DNA of 64,000 bases from Vulcanimicrobiota bacterium (GCA_019637395.1 JAHBVR010000001.1:1-64000); one strand, 5' to 3'. Positions 48,687 through 63,439 are shown, counted from the first letter of the stretch. The notes: generated by a model not told the origin, from the letters alone. Made by a program: numbers and translations.

Positions 48687-49001
48687 ATGCAGGCCTTCGC
48701 CGCCCTGGCCGACCCGACTCGACGCCGCATTGTGGAAATTCTGTCTCGGGGTTCCCTCTCGGCCGGAGAGATTGCCGGTCGCTTCACCATCACGGCGCCG
48801 GCTATTTCCCAGCACCTCAAAGCCTTGCGCCAGGCCCGGCTGGTCCGGGTTCGTCCGCTGGCTCAGCAGCGAATCTATGAACTCGACCCGGCGGGTATCG
48901 GCGAACTTTCGCAATGGCTGCAATCCATCCAGGCTTTCTGGGCCCCCCGACTGGATCGCCTGGGAGCCGCCCTGAAGGAGCCTCCCGATCATGAAAGGTG
49001 A
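48687..49001 (+). CDS. ArsR-family HTH repressor
   Basis: 104 aa. ADPTRRRIVEILSRGSLSAGEIAGRF and ISQHLKALRQARLVRVRPLAQQRIYELD match the winged-helix ArsR fold of the subgroup paired with SRPBCC proteins. It lacks the classical arsenic Cys motif (CVC), so the signal is not arsenic-type. It overlaps the next gene by 11 nt and probably represses its own operon. Confidence 0.9.
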   Translation: MQAFAALADPTRRRIVEILSRGSLSAGEIAGRFTITAPAISQHLKALRQARLVRVRPLAQQRIYELDPAGIGELSQWLQSIQAFWAPRLDRLGAALKEPPDHER

Positions 49002-49485
49002 AATGTCCCCCGTCCCCAGCGTGCGTTTTGAGCGCCGACTGCCCGGACCCATCGAGCGTGTCTGGCAGTACCTGACGGATCCAGAAAAACTTCCCGAGTG
49101 GTTCGGTCAGGGCACCATCGAACTCTGCGAAGGCGGGCAGGTCAGCCTGATGGATGGCCACATTCGCGGCATCGTCACCCAATGCCGCCCCCCGCACCTG
49201 CTCATCTACACCTGGAACGTGTTGGCGCCGGGGCAAACCGTCTCCGACTATCCGGAGTCCTATCTCAAGCTGGAGCTGGAAGCCCTCGAAGACGGTCAGA
49301 TCCTGCTAACCCTTACCCACCTGCCCATCCTGAAACGCTTCGAGAAGCAGAACGCCATGGGTTGGCACACCTTTCTGGACCTGATGGAGAACGGAGTCCG
49401 CGGCGGCCCACTCAAAAGTCGCCGGGACTTCATGCAGGCCAACGCGAGCCTTTACGGCGTGGATCTGACTCAGTTGGCGAAATAA
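48991..49485 (+). CDS. SRPBCC/AHSA1-type START-like protein
   Basis: 164 aa. SVRFERRLPGPIERVWQYLTDPEKLPEWF is the classical start of the family, and LTLTHLPI and MGWHTFLDLM the end. It should form a hydrophobic ligand cavity. ArsR plus AHSA1 is a common two-gene operon whose ligand is generally unknown. ATG 48991 (AAGGAG upstream) or ATG 49003 could be used. Confidence 0.88.
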   Translation: MKGEMSPVPSVRFERRLPGPIERVWQYLTDPEKLPEWFGQGTIELCEGGQVSLMDGHIRGIVTQCRPPHLLIYTWNVLAPGQTVSDYPESYLKLELEALEDGQILLTLTHLPILKRFEKQNAMGWHTFLDLMENGVRGGPLKSRRDFMQANASLYGVDLTQLAK

Positions 49486-49552
49486 GCTATTTTTCAGCTC
49501 GCCCGAGTAATCTGTGAGCATAAAGCTACACACGCATTCGGAGGGTAAGATT

Positions 49553-49831
49553 ATGTCGCTGGTTGGTTCACCGTTTGGCAACTGCTGGGGTACGGGCCGT
49601 CCTCAATCCAAGAGACCGGCTGAGAAGCGCGCAGAGAAGCCTCCCGCCGAGGAGCCCCAGGAGACCTACCGCCCGCGTCGCAACGAGCCTTTCGGCAACT
49701 GCTGGGGAACCGGCTCGGCCAAATCCAAGAAGCAGGCTCCCAAGAGCGAAGGCCAGGAACCGGTCGAGAAGTATTACGAGAGCTTCAACCCCACCCGCAA
49801 CGAACCGTTCGGCAACTGCTGGGGCACCTAG
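49553..49831 (+). CDS. Small protein with three exact PFGNCWGT motifs at 39-residue spacing
   Basis: 92 aa, ATG 49553 after GGAGGGT. The motif PFGNCWGT occurs at residues 7-14, 46-53 and 85-92; the last ends the protein. The period is exactly 39 residues. The linkers are hydrophilic, Lys/Glu/Pro-rich (SKRPAEKRAEKPP, SKKQAPKSEGQEP) and end in RNE before motifs 2 and 3. The three DNA copies differ at synonymous positions, so the motif is under selection. There is no signal peptide and no known domain. It looks like a multi-core precursor peptide or a three-site binding protein. A DUF385-type gene follows 55 nt on. Confidence 0.8.
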   Translation: MSLVGSPFGNCWGTGRPQSKRPAEKRAEKPPAEEPQETYRPRRNEPFGNCWGTGSAKSKKQAPKSEGQEPVEKYYESFNPTRNEPFGNCWGT

Positions 49832-49886
49832 ATTCAAGTATTCCGGTTCCTATCCATAAGCTTTTGAGCGGGCATATCCTCTGGAT

Positions 49887-50264
49887 ATGCCCGCTCCTCG
49901 TTGGTTAGCTAAATTCAACCGCTACGTCACCAACCCGCTCCTCAGCGGAATAGCCCGGGTTCTTCCGTGCTTTGGCATCGTACGCCATTTGGGACGTCGC
50001 AGCGGTCGGGCCTATGAAAATCCGGTTTGCGTCTTTCGATACGGATCGATCTATACCATCGCCCTGACCTACGGTCCAGAAGCCGATTGGGTGCGCAACG
50101 TGCTTGCCCAGGAAGGCTGCACCCTGGTAACTCAGGGGCGCCTGCAAAAGCTTACCCAACCTTTCCTGTTCTACGACCCCGAACGAAGAGCCGTCCCTCC
50201 CCTGATCGCCCGCCTGCTCGGCCTGGGGCGCGTCAACTACTTCCTCGAGCTTCGCGCGGCCTAA
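49887..50264 (+). CDS. DUF385/Ddn-like nitroreductase-family protein
   Basis: 125 aa. LPCFGIVRHLGRRSGRAYENPVCVF, IALTYGPEADWVRNVLAQEG and a C-terminal FLELR match deazaflavin-dependent nitroreductase (Ddn/PF04075) proteins, which bind F420. Whether this one uses F420, FMN or heme cannot be read from the sequence. The LLM-type gene nearby supports F420 use. Confidence 0.75.
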   Translation: MPAPRWLAKFNRYVTNPLLSGIARVLPCFGIVRHLGRRSGRAYENPVCVFRYGSIYTIALTYGPEADWVRNVLAQEGCTLVTQGRLQKLTQPFLFYDPERRAVPPLIARLLGLGRVNYFLELRAA

Positions 50265-50305
50265 GGACCCGACGCTTAATAACTCAGACGTTTGGGCGCC
50301 GGGCC

Positions 50306-50833
50306 CTAAGGCTCTTTCGGCGCGGGTGCGCTGGCGGCCGGCGGACTGATGATCTTGAAAGATTGCAGGAATTGCGAATCCAGGGCCGGCTTCAAACTCG
50401 TCTCCGAGCGCACGTCGATGACGTAGAGGCGGTATTTTTCCAGACGGAAAATGGTTTCTCCGCGATGGCCCGGGGCGTTGTAAAGCAGCCGCCGTGTCTG
50501 CGCGTCCCGCCGTTGCCAGGAGGTCTGGGTGCCGCTGCACTGCTGCAGCATTCCGTCGCGAGCCTCATCGAAGATACGGTCACGTCCGGCCAAAATGGCC
50601 AGCTTCGGCAAATCCGTAAAGCTGACCGTCAGAAACCGTCCGGGCTGCTTGTCCAAAAAGACGGTGGTGACGACCGCCCCTACGGGAGAATCAGAAGACG
50701 AAGTCGTGCAGGTGGTGGCGGGAGAGAGTTCAGCCGAAAAGCGACCGTCGGTAGATACGTAAGGCTCGGCCCAGGCTACCGTGGTGAACCACAGGAGCGC
50801 GCTTAAACCCCAGTTCCAGCGCTGATTGGCCAC
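50306..50833 (-). CDS. Exported hypothetical protein
   Basis: 175 aa with a signal peptide (LSALLWFTTVAWAEP, cleavage after AWA). The mature part is beta-rich (GRFSAELSPATTC, GRFLTVSFTDLP, NAPGHRGETIFRLEKYRLYVIDV) and ends in an Ala/Pro-rich tail. It resembles many small periplasmic proteins with no assigned function. Two Cys might form a disulfide. Confidence 0.65.
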   Translation of the reverse strand: MANQRWNWGLSALLWFTTVAWAEPYVSTDGRFSAELSPATTCTTSSSDSPVGAVVTTVFLDKQPGRFLTVSFTDLPKLAILAGRDRIFDEARDGMLQQCSGTQTSWQRRDAQTRRLLYNAPGHRGETIFRLEKYRLYVIDVRSETSLKPALDSQFLQSFKIISPPAASAPAPKEP

Positions 50834-50929
50834 AATTTCAGAGTATCGAAATTCGCAGATTTGGTCAAGTGGAGGAGCGCGCCGCTCGGCGCGGGAAGGC
50901 TTCGGCGATTCCCATTAGGAGGACGCAAA

Positions 50930-51742
50930 ATGCCCGTACGTGTCGGAGTCCAACTCCATCCACAACATTGCACTATGGAAGAATTACTGGAAGCGACCAG
51001 AGCTTGTGACGGCCTGAAAGTCGACAGCCTGTGGGTCTGGGATCACTTCTATCCCCTCTACGGTGAAGAAGGAGCTCCGATGGCGGACGCTCCCGTCACC
51101 GCTTCGCCCAATAAAGGGGCGCACTTCGAAGCCTGGACCACCCTCACGGCCATGGCCTGCCATAGCCAGCACGCCACCCTGGGCCACCTGGTGGGCTGCA
51201 ACAGCTATCGCAATCCGCAATTGGTGGCCGATATGGCCCGCACCTTGGACCACATCAGCCGGGGCCGGGCCGTGCTCGGCATCGGCTCGGGCTGGTTCGA
51301 GCGTGACTATAAAGAATATGGCTTTGAGTTCGGTACCGCCATTTCGCGTTTGAAAGATTTAGGCGAGAATTTGCCCATCATCGAAGAGCGCTTGAACAAG
51401 TTAACTCCACCCCCCGTGCAGAAAAAAATTCCTATTATGATCGGGGGCGGCGGTGAAAAAGTCACCCTGAAATTGGTGGCCAAGCACGCGCAAATGTGGA
51501 ATGGATTCGGTCCTCCAGAGGTTTTTGCGGCCAAGAATAAAATTCTAGATCAGCATTGCGCCACGGTGGAACGTAACCCCAAGGAAATCGAACGGACCGT
51601 GATGGTCATGCGCCCCGAAGAAATGGCCCAGTTAGACCAGTATGTGGAAGCCGGAGCCGAGCACATCATCCTCGGCCTGGGCTGGCCTTTTTCCATCAGC
51701 GGAGTGCAAAAACTCCTGGAATGGCGGGACTCGCGTAAATAG
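50930..51742 (+). CDS. LLM-class (F420-dependent type) oxidoreductase
   Basis: 270 aa from ATG 50930, AGGAGG upstream. Luciferase-like barrel: SLWVWDHFYPLYG, ATLGHLVGCNSYRNPQLVADMARTLDHISRGRAVLGIGSGW and PIMIGGGGEKVTLKLVAKHAQMWN follow the F420-dependent subgroup pattern. The substrate is unknown. The next gene starts on the base after its stop. Confidence 0.88.
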   Translation: MPVRVGVQLHPQHCTMEELLEATRACDGLKVDSLWVWDHFYPLYGEEGAPMADAPVTASPNKGAHFEAWTTLTAMACHSQHATLGHLVGCNSYRNPQLVADMARTLDHISRGRAVLGIGSGWFERDYKEYGFEFGTAISRLKDLGENLPIIEERLNKLTPPPVQKKIPIMIGGGGEKVTLKLVAKHAQMWNGFGPPEVFAAKNKILDQHCATVERNPKEIERTVMVMRPEEMAQLDQYVEAGAEHIILGLGWPFSISGVQKLLEWRDSRK

Positions 51743-52681
51743 ATGGCCAGGGTTGTCTATCATCCCAACCTGGTGATGGGCTTCCCCGGCCTGAGTTTGC
51801 TCCACCCCTTCGACGGCTCTCGGCCCCGGCGCGTCCGTCAGGCGCTGGACCGGGAATTCGGAGCCGGTCAGTGGGGCCTGCTCGAGCCGGAGGGGCCCGT
51901 TCACGATGATCAACTGGTTCGGGTGCATCATCCGGAATATCTCAAGAGCCTGCAACGCCCGCAAGTTCTGGCGCGCGCTTTCGAGGTGGGTCCGCTGGCT
52001 TTGTGCCCGGCCAAATTTCTAGACTGGATCGCCCTCACCCCGATGCGTTGGGCCACGCAGTGCGCATTGCGCGGAGCCCGTTCAGCTTTGCGCGATGGCA
52101 TCGCCATCAGCCTGGGGGGCGGCTTTCACCACGCCAAGCCGGCTCAAGGCGAGGGGTTTTGCGTGTTGGCCGACGTGGCCTACCTGGTGCGCACACTGCA
52201 GGACGAAGGCAAACTGAAAAAAGTGCTGCACGTCGACCTGGACGCCCATCAAGGTAACGGTGTGGCCCACTGCTTCGCCGAGGACCAGAGCGTCCAGTTG
52301 TTTGACATCTACAACCGCGACACCTATCCCGCCGGAGACGAGCTGGGAAGAAGCCGGCTCAATGTCGACCTCGGGTTACCCCAGGGGGTGGGAGATGATC
52401 AATACCTGAGCACTCTGACCGAGAACCTGCCGGGCTTTTTGGATCAGGGAGCCGACCTGGTCATTTATAACGCCGGCACCGACGTCCTGGCCGGCGATCC
52501 TCTGGGGGGCATGACGCTCAGCCCCAAAGGAGTGCTGGAGCGCGATATGTTCGTCTTCGCCGAAACCCAACGGCGCGGCCTGCCCATCCTGAGCCTGCCC
52601 AGCGGCGGCTACAGCCAGGGAAGCACCCGGGCTCTGGCCGCCACCACCATCCATGTGCTGAAACGCTACGGAGTCGGATAG
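51743..52681 (+). CDS. Histone-deacetylase-superfamily amidohydrolase
   Basis: 312 aa. Zinc ligands are in VDLDAHQGNG (Asp, His) and NAGTDVLAGDPLGG (Asp); GGGFHHA supplies the catalytic His pair and GGYSQ the oxyanion Tyr. Closest in layout to class IV HDAC11-like and AcuC proteins. In bacteria such enzymes deacetylate small amines or proteins. Directly downstream of the LLM gene. Confidence 0.9.
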   Translation: MARVVYHPNLVMGFPGLSLLHPFDGSRPRRVRQALDREFGAGQWGLLEPEGPVHDDQLVRVHHPEYLKSLQRPQVLARAFEVGPLALCPAKFLDWIALTPMRWATQCALRGARSALRDGIAISLGGGFHHAKPAQGEGFCVLADVAYLVRTLQDEGKLKKVLHVDLDAHQGNGVAHCFAEDQSVQLFDIYNRDTYPAGDELGRSRLNVDLGLPQGVGDDQYLSTLTENLPGFLDQGADLVIYNAGTDVLAGDPLGGMTLSPKGVLERDMFVFAETQRRGLPILSLPSGGYSQGSTRALAATTIHVLKRYGVG

Positions 52682-52683
52682 CT

Positions 52684-52760
52684 CTAAATTGCCCCCGCCC
52701 ATGCGGCCGCTCGCAGCAAGCTGCTTCGACTCCCGCGAGCTGTTAGTGGGGGCAATTTAG
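52684..52760. repeat. 77-nt inverted-repeat element
   Basis: CTAAATTGCCCCC (52684-52696) is the exact reverse complement of GGGGGCAATTTAG (52748-52760). Inside, GCTCGC (52709-52714) pairs with GCGAGC (52735-52740) and GCAGC pairs with GCTGC. The nested arms form one long cruciform or stem-loop. Without a U-run it is not an ordinary terminator; it resembles a small palindromic (REP- or MITE-like) unit. Confidence 0.55.
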
Positions 52761-52777
52761 ACCACATCCTGGTGAGC

Positions 52778-52803
52778 GGCTATCCCGCTTCGCGGGACTA
52801 GCC
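52778..52803. repeat. Hairpin in front of the PKS gene
   Basis: GGCTA-TCCCGC-TTC-GCGGGA-C-TAGCC, 11 base pairs with one bulge. The TCCCGC/GCGGGA core also occurs at 18965-18980. It lies 37 nt before the PKS start. Confidence 0.5.
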
Positions 52804-52839
52804 AGAGGGACATGCCGGGGACGGACCGAAACCGCCAGC

Positions 52840-58943
<6,104 letters not shown>

Positions 58944-58947
<4 letters not shown>

Positions 58948-60359
58948 AACCTTCGCTCCAATCGCTATCTCCGGAACAAAAGCGGGCCATGCTGGCCCGC
59001 CTGCTCAAGCAGCAGGCGGCCGTGTGCAAGACCGCCTTCATCCTGCAGGGTCTTTATCTGGACTGCATCCTCAGCCATGGACCGGTATGGAACATGCGCT
59101 CCACCGTGCGCTTTCTGCACAAGCAAGATCCGGAACGGCTGCGCGAACGCACCCAGCGCATTGTCGATCGCCACCCGGCCCTGCGCACCACTTACCATGT
59201 GCCCAAAGAAAAGGAAATCGAATACCACGCCAAGGTTCTCATGATCCGCTTGGATTCGCTGGGGCTGCATGAGCTCAATAGCGAGTGCCTGGTGGAGCAG
59301 CGGGTCCACGAAAACCACCAGCTCGACTTTAAGCTGGTGGACGCCCGTGACTGGAGCGTGGAACAGGTGCGCGAGGCCCTGCTGGCCGATGCTCTCGAGC
59401 CTTTCGATATGGGCAAGTTGCCGGTCTGCCGCTTGCGCCTCTACCAGAGAGAAAACGAAGATATCATGCAGTTTGACGTGCACCACTGCGCGGCCGACCT
59501 GTGGAGTCTCGAGCAAATCATGGCCGAGCTGGAAATCCCCCCCGAAGATCCGCCTCCTCCCAGCTTCGCCGAGTTCTGCGCCTGGCAGCACGCCTGGTTC
59601 GCCCTGCCCAAAGCCGAGGAAATGCGTTCCTGGTGGATTCAGGAGCTGGCTCACTGCCCTCACCTGGCCTTCCCCCACTCGGAGGGCGACGATCACGCCT
59701 TCAAGGTGTTCTTTCGCCTGGAGGGAGAGGTCGTCGAGCAGGCCCGGCAGATCTGCCGCAGCCATAAGATCACCATGTTCAACCTGATGCTCTCGACCCT
59801 GCAGGCCACCCTGGGCGCCGACTTGTGCCTGGATGACTTCGCCATCGGCGGTGCGGTGGCCAACCGCCCCCATCAGCGCTTTGACCAGACCATCGGATTT
59901 TTCGCCCAGTTAGTGCTCTACCGCCGCAAGCTTCACGAGTTGAAAAGCTGGCAAGAACTCTGGGCGGCCAACCGCACCACCATCAACGAGGTGGTCAGTC
60001 GCCAGTTTTTTCCGGTGGTCACCACCCTGCCGGTGCCGCGCACCGACGTCTGGATTATGTTCCAGCAGTACCAGAAGGCGCGCTGGGTGGAAGGGGAAAC
60101 GCCCGCCCGCGAAGATCTGGGGCTGCGCAGCGGCGGCCTGATCAGCAGCCCGCTCGGCCCCTGGGAATTTCTCTTCGTCGACCCCCCCTTCAACTCATCG
60201 CCGGTCCAACTGGAAATCGTCGAGCAGAAAGACGCCCTGCAGGGAATTTTGCACTATCGAGTGAGCTGCTTTTCCAAGAAAAAAGCGCGTTTCTACGTCG
60301 AAGATTTTCAAAAGCGCCTGCGCGCCTCGCTGGCCGATCCCGCCTCGCCTATTGCTTGA
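58944..60359 (+). CDS. Stand-alone condensation-domain acyltransferase
   Basis: 471 aa. The catalytic motif HHCAADLW (HHxxxD, residues 180-185) belongs to the NRPS condensation / PapA superfamily. RIVDRHPALRTTY is the conserved first-lobe motif and TIGFFAQLVLYR a late one. No adenylation or carrier domain. ATG overlaps the PKS stop (ATGA). It very likely takes the chain from the PKS carrier domain and joins it to an alcohol or amine, as PapA5 does after Mas. Confidence 0.88.
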
Positions 60360-60401
60360 AGTGCAAAGGACCTGCCTTGAAGCGGAAGGAACCAATCACG
60401 G

Positions 60402-61505
60402 ATGATCACCCGCATATACGCCGACAACTACAAATCGCTGAGCAATTTTACTCTCGAGTTGAAAAGTCTCAGTCTGATCCTGGGCGAGAATGGAACGGGC
60501 AAGACCACGGCGGTTGAGGTGGTCGACAAGCTGCGGCGGTTGGTGGTCGAGGGTCAGTCCTTGGGGGATTTGTTTGCACGGAAAAGCTGCACTCGTTGGG
60601 ACGAACGTTTGCAGCAAAAATATGAGCTGGACTTGACTGAGCAGGGCTCGGAGTACCGTTACCTCCTGACCCTCGAGTTCTGGGGAGTGGATGGTTGCCG
60701 AATCCTCAGTGAGAAGCTCCTGTTAGGGGGGAAGCCGCTCTTTGAGGCTGAGCTGGCGGGCGATGGCGATTTTCAGACCCAGTTATATCGAGATGACCAT
60801 TCCAAGGGGCCCAAGCTCCTGTCTGATTGGGAGCGATCCGGCCTGGCTCGACTGCAGGCTCGTCATGACAATACGAAGTTAGTGCGCTTTCGCCAAAGGC
60901 TGAACGAAGTCTTTTGGGTCACGGTGGATCCCTGGGGGATGAAAGGGCGCTCCGAATCGGAAGATGCCCGACCCGATCCGACTTTGAGCAATTGGGTCTC
61001 GTGGTATCGGCACGTGCTCCAGGAGGAGAACGGCTTTTTCGTGGGACTACAGAAAGATGTAGAGCAGGCCATACCTGGTTTCAGAGACTTGCAGTTGAGC
61101 AAGGTCGGCTCCAGCCAGCGCGATCTTCGGGTTCAGTTAGGCTCGCACTACTACGACTTGATGGAACTTTCGGAAGGCCAGAGAACCCTGTTGGTCCTTT
61201 ATATTCTGCTTCACCGAGCCATCCGGAGCGGTCAAACTTTGATTCTGGACGAACCCGAAAATTTCGTCACTCTACGCGAAATGCAGCCGTGGCTAACGGC
61301 AGTTCAAGATCGTGTGGCGGAGGGGGCTCAGGTCGTTTTGATTTCTCATCATCCTGAGTTCGTAAACTACCTGGCAGCGGACTGCGGCATCGTGTTTTCC
61401 AGAGAGGCAGGTACTCCGGCGCGAGCCAAACGTTGGGAGGAATCGGAGTCCACCCTCGCTCCGGCCGAGTTGATGGCCCGAGGACTGCTCGGTGCCGCCG
61501 AATAG
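60402..61505 (+). CDS. AAA ATPase, RecF/OLD-like (AAA_21 type)
   Basis: 367 aa. Walker A GENGTGKTT (near residue 30), Q-loop and signature region MELSEGQRTLLVLY, Walker B ILDEPENFV and switch His ISHHPEF: an SMC/Rad50-like ATPase head without a long coiled coil. Codon choice seems less C-ending than the flanking genes, hinting at transfer. It overlaps the next gene by 14 nt, so the two work together. Similar ATPases pair with nucleases in anti-phage systems such as PARIS, Septu and OLD/Gabija. Confidence 0.85.
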   Translation: MITRIYADNYKSLSNFTLELKSLSLILGENGTGKTTAVEVVDKLRRLVVEGQSLGDLFARKSCTRWDERLQQKYELDLTEQGSEYRYLLTLEFWGVDGCRILSEKLLLGGKPLFEAELAGDGDFQTQLYRDDHSKGPKLLSDWERSGLARLQARHDNTKLVRFRQRLNEVFWVTVDPWGMKGRSESEDARPDPTLSNWVSWYRHVLQEENGFFVGLQKDVEQAIPGFRDLQLSKVGSSQRDLRVQLGSHYYDLMELSEGQRTLLVLYILLHRAIRSGQTLILDEPENFVTLREMQPWLTAVQDRVAEGAQVVLISHHPEFVNYLAADCGIVFSREAGTPARAKRWEESESTLAPAELMARGLLGAAE

Positions 61506-62034
61506 AAAGCCCTACGCCGTCCTCCTCGTCGAAGACACCCAGCAAGAGAGCCTGCTCCGTCAGGCGCTATATCTTAAGGGATGGACTCGTCACGACATGC
61601 GCATCGTGAAGAGCCCGGCAGGAGCGGGTTCGGGCAAAGCATTTGTGCTGTCGCAATTTCCATCAGAGCTGCGGGAATTGCGCAGGCAACTGAGAGCCGC
61701 CGTCCTCCTGGCCGTAGTGGATGCCGACCAGCAAACGACCGGCGAAGTCCTGGCTGCACTCAAGAAGTCCGTCGCCGACTCGGGACAGGCACCGGTCGCC
61801 AGCGAAGAACCCGTGGCTCGTCTCGTTCCCAGACGCAACGTGGAAACCTGGCTGTGGTTCCTGCAAGGCCATCTAGTGAACGAGGGCGAGGACTACAAAA
61901 ACAAGGTCGGTGAAGTGGGCTGCTGGAAAGACGAGGCGGCCAGGTGGCTGGCCGGTTGCGCGTCTTCTTTCGATAACGCTCCCCCGTCGCTGGCTGAATC
62001 TTGCGCAGAGTTGCAGCGAGTGGGCCTGAGTTAA
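61492..62034 (+). CDS. TOPRIM-like putative nuclease partner of the AAA ATPase
   Basis: 180 aa, GTG start at 61492. AVLLVEDTQQESLLRQAL could be the TOPRIM Glu motif and LAVVDADQQT the Asp-x-Asp motif. RLVPRRNVETWLWFLQG near residue 115 resembles conserved segments of proteins encoded next to AAA ATPases, from memory only. No membrane segment. The stop overlaps the convergent methyltransferase by four bases. Probable effector of a two-gene module, but I cannot name the exact family. Confidence 0.65.
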   Translation: MPPNRKPYAVLLVEDTQQESLLRQALYLKGWTRHDMRIVKSPAGAGSGKAFVLSQFPSELRELRRQLRAAVLLAVVDADQQTTGEVLAALKKSVADSGQAPVASEEPVARLVPRRNVETWLWFLQGHLVNEGEDYKNKVGEVGCWKDEAARWLAGCASSFDNAPPSLAESCAELQRVGLS

Positions 62035-62798
62035 AGATCAAACCTCAGCAGAGAGTAACCGATCCCGCCCATCTCCATGAAAAACTTGGAGAGCCGGGTT
62101 ACTTCGCCGGCCACCGGTAAGTAGCGGCCCAGCAGGCCGCCGAGAAAGTCGTAGCTGGGCAGCACTTGCGGGCTGATGTCCTCGCTGGCCGTCAGTTGCA
62201 GGTCGACCTCGGCGGCCAGCGCCCGATACTCCGGGATCTCGATGGCCGTGTGCCGCCCCCAGAGCATTTCGGTGGTGTGATCATAGGATCCGGGCGGAGT
62301 CCCCTCGGGCACCACAAAGTCACAAAGGGTCAGGTTGCCACCGGGGCGCAGCACACGGCGCGCATGCTCGAAAAAAGCCCGCCGGCTGGGAAAGTGGAAG
62401 ATACATTCCACCGCCAGCACACGGTCGAAGGATGCGTCCGGGAAAGGCATCGCGCAAGCGTCTCCCTGGACGAAATCAACTCCCGGGCAGCGGCGGCGGG
62501 CCACCTCCAGTTGGCGCGGGTCGATGTTCAGCCCGGTCAAGGCATTGGCAGGAAACTGCTCCTTCAGGCTCATCAGGGTGCCCCCGAAGCCGCAACCCAC
62601 GTCGAGCACGGCCTCGCCGGGCTGGATTTCGGCCAGATCGATCAACAACTGGGTCAACTGCTCCATAGCTTCGGCCGGGCTCTCGTTGCCGAAGTAGGCG
62701 CCAAAGTGCACATGACGGTGAAAAGCCTCGACGAACTCCGGATCGCCGCTCTCGAGGCGTGCCAGGATGATGTCAAAGTAGGGCAGTTGGATCTGCAT
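62031..62798 (-). CDS. Class I SAM-dependent methyltransferase
   Basis: 255 aa, GGGAGGCC before ATG 62798. Motif I VLDVGCGFGG, an acidic-strand LTGLNIDPRQLEVAR, DACAMPFPDASFDRVLAVECIFHF, and RVLRPGGNLTLCDFV are classical Methyltransf_11 features. It resembles sterol/tocopherol and GPP-type C-methyltransferases and polyketide O-methyltransferases. Being on the other strand beyond the AAA pair, its link to the PKS product is only possible. Confidence 0.9.
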   Translation of the reverse strand: MQIQLPYFDIILARLESGDPEFVEAFHRHVHFGAYFGNESPAEAMEQLTQLLIDLAEIQPGEAVLDVGCGFGGTLMSLKEQFPANALTGLNIDPRQLEVARRRCPGVDFVQGDACAMPFPDASFDRVLAVECIFHFPSRRAFFEHARRVLRPGGNLTLCDFVVPEGTPPGSYDHTTEMLWGRHTAIEIPEYRALAAEVDLQLTASEDISPQVLPSYDFLGGLLGRYLPVAGEVTRLSKFFMEMGGIGYSLLRFDL

Positions 62799-62817
62799 AG
62801 GCCTCCCGGAAAGAGAA

Positions 62818-62840
62818 CAGGCCGGAGTTTCCTCCGGCCT
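62818..62840 (-). terminator. Hairpin terminator of the acidic-protein gene
   Basis: ACAGGCCGGAG and CTCCGGCCTGT pair perfectly around a short loop. On the minus strand TTCTCTTTCC follows, a weak U-tract. Confidence 0.55.
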
Positions 62841-62854
62841 GTCCGATGCGCAAT

Positions 62855-63439
62855 TTATTCTTCGGACTCGTCTTCGTCGGCCGCTTCGGCGGCCTGAGCG
62901 CGCCGGGCTTTCTCTTCCTTCTTGCGCTCGTCAATGGCTTCTTTTTCGATCTTGGCTTCTTTCTGAATATCGCGAGAAGCGTTCATGGCATCGATACAGG
63001 TCTGCAGGCCGCTATCCAGGTCGGCCTGGTCCTGGGTGTTGGGATAGTTGAGCAAGACGGTCAGGCCCTCTTTGAGGCGATGCAATTCGACCTCCAGGGC
63101 GTTGACGATCTCGTTTTGATGATCGGTGAGCTTGCCCGGCAGGTCCTTCTTGACGGTCGGAATGGCGTAGACTCTCAAAGCATTGTCGGTAATCACGTCC
63201 AGCTTGGAGACACCCTCGACGAATTGTTCCTCGGTCAACACACCGGCCTTCAAGCCGGCCACCGCCTGCTTGAGTAGAATGACGTAGGGGAGTTCGCCGG
63301 ACTCATCGACTCCCTCGCCGGAAAGACCGCCGCCGCTAACGACGTTGACCCCTTCTTCGTCTTCTTCGTCGCCCGCCTGGCTGATCGCGCTTTGAATCGC
63401 ACCACCCCACGCGGGGACTTCTTCTTCGTCCGTAGCCAT
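62855..63439 (-). CDS. Acidic coiled-coil protein, unknown function
   Basis: 194 aa from ATG 63439, chosen for GGAGGG upstream. Very acidic ends (MATDEEE, AGDEEDEEG and a tail ADEDESEE) flank helical segments (VKKDLPGKLTDHQNEIVNALEVELHRLKEG, split by short turns). Lys/Glu-rich coiled coil near residues 160-190. No family recognised. Encoded just downstream of a Gly/Lys-rich peptide of opposite charge, so the two might bind each other. Confidence 0.6.
   Translation of the reverse strand: MATDEEEVPAWGGAIQSAISQAGDEEDEEGVNVVSGGGLSGEGVDESGELPYVILLKQAVAGLKAGVLTEEQFVEGVSKLDVITDNALRVYAIPTVKKDLPGKLTDHQNEIVNALEVELHRLKEGLTVLLNYPNTQDQADLDSGLQTCIDAMNASRDIQKEAKIEKEAIDERKKEEKARRAQAAEAADEDESEE

Noticed and set aside
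49553-49831. CRISPR-like repeat array
   Set aside because: The three DNA repeats are short, in frame, differ synonymously and encode protein. The spacing is a coding period.
62031-62798. Methyltransferase as third gene of the AAA/TOPRIM-like module
   Set aside because: It is on the opposite strand, has its own ribosome site, and is of a small-molecule rather than DNA methylase type.
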